A program made the translations under genes and the position numbers. Shown piece after piece: positions 62,269 to 64,000 of a DNA stretch of 64,000 nucleotides. The notes under the pieces are model-generated. The model did not search any database. It saw only the letters and a list, made by a program, of their open reading frames with translations, and was not told the origin of the DNA. Every line of letters begins with the position of its first letter. Positions within the stretch are counted from its first letter, which is position 1. The DNA comes from Paraburkholderia phenoliruptrix (GTDB lineage Bacteria > Pseudomonadota > Gammaproteobacteria > Burkholderiales > Burkholderiaceae): NCBI RefSeq assembly GCF_019511605.1, contig NZ_JAEUAV010000006.1:186001-250000 (forward strand), given 5' to 3'.

Positions 62269-64000
62269 CTAATGCGCAAGCTGCCAGCGCAACACAGGCT
62301 GCGTCGCGCCAGACGGCATCGCCCATGCGCCGTCGGCGCCGAAGTCATAGCCCGCGAAGCTGGCGGGGTCGCTCATCTGCGCGGTGGTGAGCCCGTTGGA
62401 GGGCGGCAGGCTACCGCCGCTCGCAGGCTGCCCGGTCGTCTCCTTGTTCCAGTAGACGTCCGACGCGAGCGTGCCAGAGCCGAACGCAATTACGCCATGC
62501 GTCGGCATGCTTCGCGTTTGAACCTCACCTGTCGCAAACGACTGGCTGACGCTTCCGTCGTTGATACCGACCAGTCCACCGCCGTAGCCGGTCGAGAAAA
62601 CGGGCTTCACGCTGCCCGTCGCATACGACTGTGCAATCGATCCCAGGTTGTAGCCCACGAGCCCGCCATTCGCGTCCGAGCCCGAAATTGCGGCGCTGCT
62701 CCACGAGCGCTCCACGGCGCCTTCATTGCGGCCTACCAGTCCGCCGAAGGTCGTGCCGTTCTGATAGATTTCCATCGCCACGCCGCTCGAATGCGCATTC
62801 GCAATCACACCTTGATTCACGCCGGCCAGCAGGCCGCTGCCCAGGTGACTCGTGCTGACATAGCCGTCTTCCACGCCCACGTCGCGCAGCACGCCCGCGA
62901 GCCCCACCACGCCGAACAGCCCGGACGAATAATCCTTGCTGAAGTCGGCGACCTCGATGCGCGCGTTGCGCACGCTGTGCCACATGCCGTCGAACTGGCC
63001 GGTGAAGGGCGTGGTGTGATTGCCGAGCGGCGCCAAGGTATAGCCGCTCGCGTCAATGTCCGTGCCGAGCGCATAGTTGCCCGCGAGATCCTGCGAAATG
63101 TTCTGCAGGTCCGTGACGTTGTTGACGAGCTTGTACGCCGTGATCTGCGTAAGCTGCCCGCTGCCGGGCGCGGCGCTCCATGCAGGGTTGCCGAGCAGGG
63201 TGCCGGCGCTGTAGCTGCCGTTCATGTCGTAAAGCGCAGTCACGAGCCCCGTGCTGCGCGACCAGTCGATCACGCCGCGGTTCGCGATGCTGCCGCCGTT
63301 ATCGAGGCTCGCGGCATCCGCGCGCAGGATCAGGTTGCCACTGCCCTGGTTGGCAAGCGTTGCGCCTTGCGCGATGCTGAGGTTGCCATACGCCGCGAGC
63401 GTGAGCGACCCGTTGCCTTGCCACGCAATGCCCGAGTTCACGTCTATGTTGCCGCTGCCGCCGTTCGCGCCGGTCGTCTGCAGATTGACCGATGTGCCGG
63501 TGCCGAGGCCCGCCGACAGCGCGCGCGCAGCATTGTCGTCGACGGTGAAGGCGGACGTCGCGATGTTCCATTGATTCGCACGCACCGTCGTGCCGCCCAT
63601 CGGAAACACCACGTTATCCGCGCTCATGTCGACGGTGCCGCCGCTTGCTTCGATTGCGCCGCCCGGCTGCAACGTACCGTGCCCCGCGATCAGCCACACA
63701 TGGCCGTCGCGCGTGGCCGTGCCCGTCGCACGAATTGCCTCGCGATTGCCGGCGAGCGCGTAGATGTTGCCGTCCACGGCTTGCAAGCTGACTTGCGCCG
63801 CCTGGATCAGGCCGCCGTTCATGATCGTTCCGCCCGCGCCCTGCTGAGTCGGCTGCACGAACACCTGGCGGCCCGTCGACGAATCCTGCAGCAGCACCTG
63901 CTGCCCGACCGCCAGTTCGACGGTGCCGTTCGGCGCGCTGATGGTGCCGGCGTTACCAACCTGCTGTCGTGCAATGAGGAACACGTCGCCGCTGCCGGAG
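62269..64000 (-). CDS. TpsA-type filamentous hemagglutinin/adhesin with GLUG motifs (5' end outside the window)
   Basis: Only the C-terminal 577 or so codons lie in the window; the frame stays open through position 64000, so the start and TPS secretion domain are beyond it. The visible part is a beta-helix of the FHA type (SGDVFLIARQQVGNAGTISA, GGTVDMSADNVVFPMGG, GNLSIAQGATLANQGSGN). It is followed by three GLUG-type repeats (GGLVGRNEGAVERSWSS, GGLVGYNLGSIAQSYATG, GGLVGINDGSVSQSFATG) and a C-terminal Trp-containing end. The tpsB gene begins 94 bases after the stop, the usual tpsA-tpsB order. It would be a secreted or surface adhesin. Confidence 0.88.
   Translation of the reverse strand, partial: SGSGDVFLIARQQVGNAGTISAPNGTVELAVGQQVLLQDSSTGRQVFVQPTQQGAGGTIMNGGLIQAAQVSLQAVDGNIYALAGNREAIRATGTATRDGHVWLIAGHGTLQPGGAIEASGGTVDMSADNVVFPMGGTTVRANQWNIATSAFTVDDNAARALSAGLGTGTSVNLQTTGANGGSGNIDVNSGIAWQGNGSLTLAAYGNLSIAQGATLANQGSGNLILRADAASLDNGGSIANRGVIDWSRSTGLVTALYDMNGSYSAGTLLGNPAWSAAPGSGQLTQITAYKLVNNVTDLQNISQDLAGNYALGTDIDASGYTLAPLGNHTTPFTGQFDGMWHSVRNARIEVADFSKDYSSGLFGVVGLAGVLRDVGVEDGYVSTSHLGSGLLAGVNQGVIANAHSSGVAMEIYQNGTTFGGLVGRNEGAVERSWSSAAISGSDANGGLVGYNLGSIAQSYATGSVKPVFSTGYGGGLVGINDGSVSQSFATGEVQTRSMPTHGVIAFGSGTLASDVYWNKETTGQPASGGSLPPSNGLTTAQMSDPASFAGYDFGADGAWAMPSGATQPVLRWQLAH

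Noticed and set aside
1..64000. CRISPR arrays, tRNA or rRNA genes, insertion sequences, prophage
   Set aside because: I looked for regular spaced repeats, transposase or integrase motifs and conserved RNA gene segments and saw none; a dedicated search program would be more sensitive for tRNAs.

Overview
The window looks like a chromosomal segment of a Burkholderiaceae bacterium, most likely Paraburkholderia or a close relative. The reasons are high GC with strong GC3 bias, many LysR-type regulators, a Burkholderia-type trimeric porin, a DUF4148-like lipoprotein, and dense accessory catabolic clusters. I see no rRNA, tRNA, CRISPR array, insertion sequence or phage gene. All functions are read from motifs and gene order; no database search was run.

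Layout. 0.3-4.4 kb: a chemoreceptor, then an aldehyde dehydrogenase divergent from a LysR regulator. 4.5-17.4 kb: the most interesting metabolic block. One minus-strand operon encodes a 107-aa protein of unknown function, an aromatic-acid-type MFS permease, PyrK, class 1B PyrD, an M20 ureido-acid hydrolase and a dihydroorotase. In order this is the orotate -> dihydroorotate -> N-carbamoyl-aspartate -> aspartate degradation route. Beside it lie a Rieske oxygenase/SLC13 transporter/VanB-type reductase operon, a LOG-like SLOG protein, a porin and an XRE-type regulator. The inverted repeat GTCTA-N6-TAGAC occurs in front of the orotate operon, the porin and the Rieske operon. Its half-sites, everted, also lie upstream of the XRE gene, so these units look like one regulon. 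17.4-21 kb: LysR, a Fsr-like MFS exporter and a GAF-GGDEF diguanylate cyclase.

21-32.9 kb: two operons on either side of one LysR gene. To the left are a flavin monooxygenase, a RidA protein, a DUF1028 Ntn-hydrolase, an ArgE-like deacetylase and an NCS1 permease. To the right are a Rieske monooxygenase of the quaternary-amine type and a complete polyamine/opine-type ABC importer. Together they look like a catabolic pathway for a nitrogenous, possibly N-methylated compound that I cannot name. 32.9-36.8 kb: a trans-sulfuration-type PLP enzyme divergent from a LysR gene that is translationally coupled to a DctA-like symporter. 36.8-39 kb: a ModA-like binding protein with a citrate/proline-type MHS symporter. 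39.2-43.5 kb: a glycine-rich secreted protein, a PRC-barrel protein, LysR, MFS and an alpha/beta hydrolase.

43.6-50.5 kb: an RpiR/MurR-type regulator followed by a ddpX-ddpABCDF-like D-alanyl-D-alanine dipeptide uptake and hydrolysis operon. 50.5-54.8 kb: small exported proteins, an orphan LivK-like binding protein, two lipoproteins and a lower-GC intergenic stretch. 54.8-58.4 kb: a FabH-like ketosynthase (intact Cys-His-Asn triad) directly followed by a hybrid sensor kinase whose membrane domain resembles the CqsS/LqsS autoinducer receptors. This is a candidate undescribed signal synthase/receptor pair. 58.5-60.4 kb: a GNAT acetyltransferase, a GYD protein and a PAP2 phosphatase. 60.4-64 kb: a two-partner secretion pair (TpsB transporter and a TpsA exoprotein with GLUG motifs); the TpsA gene runs off the right end.
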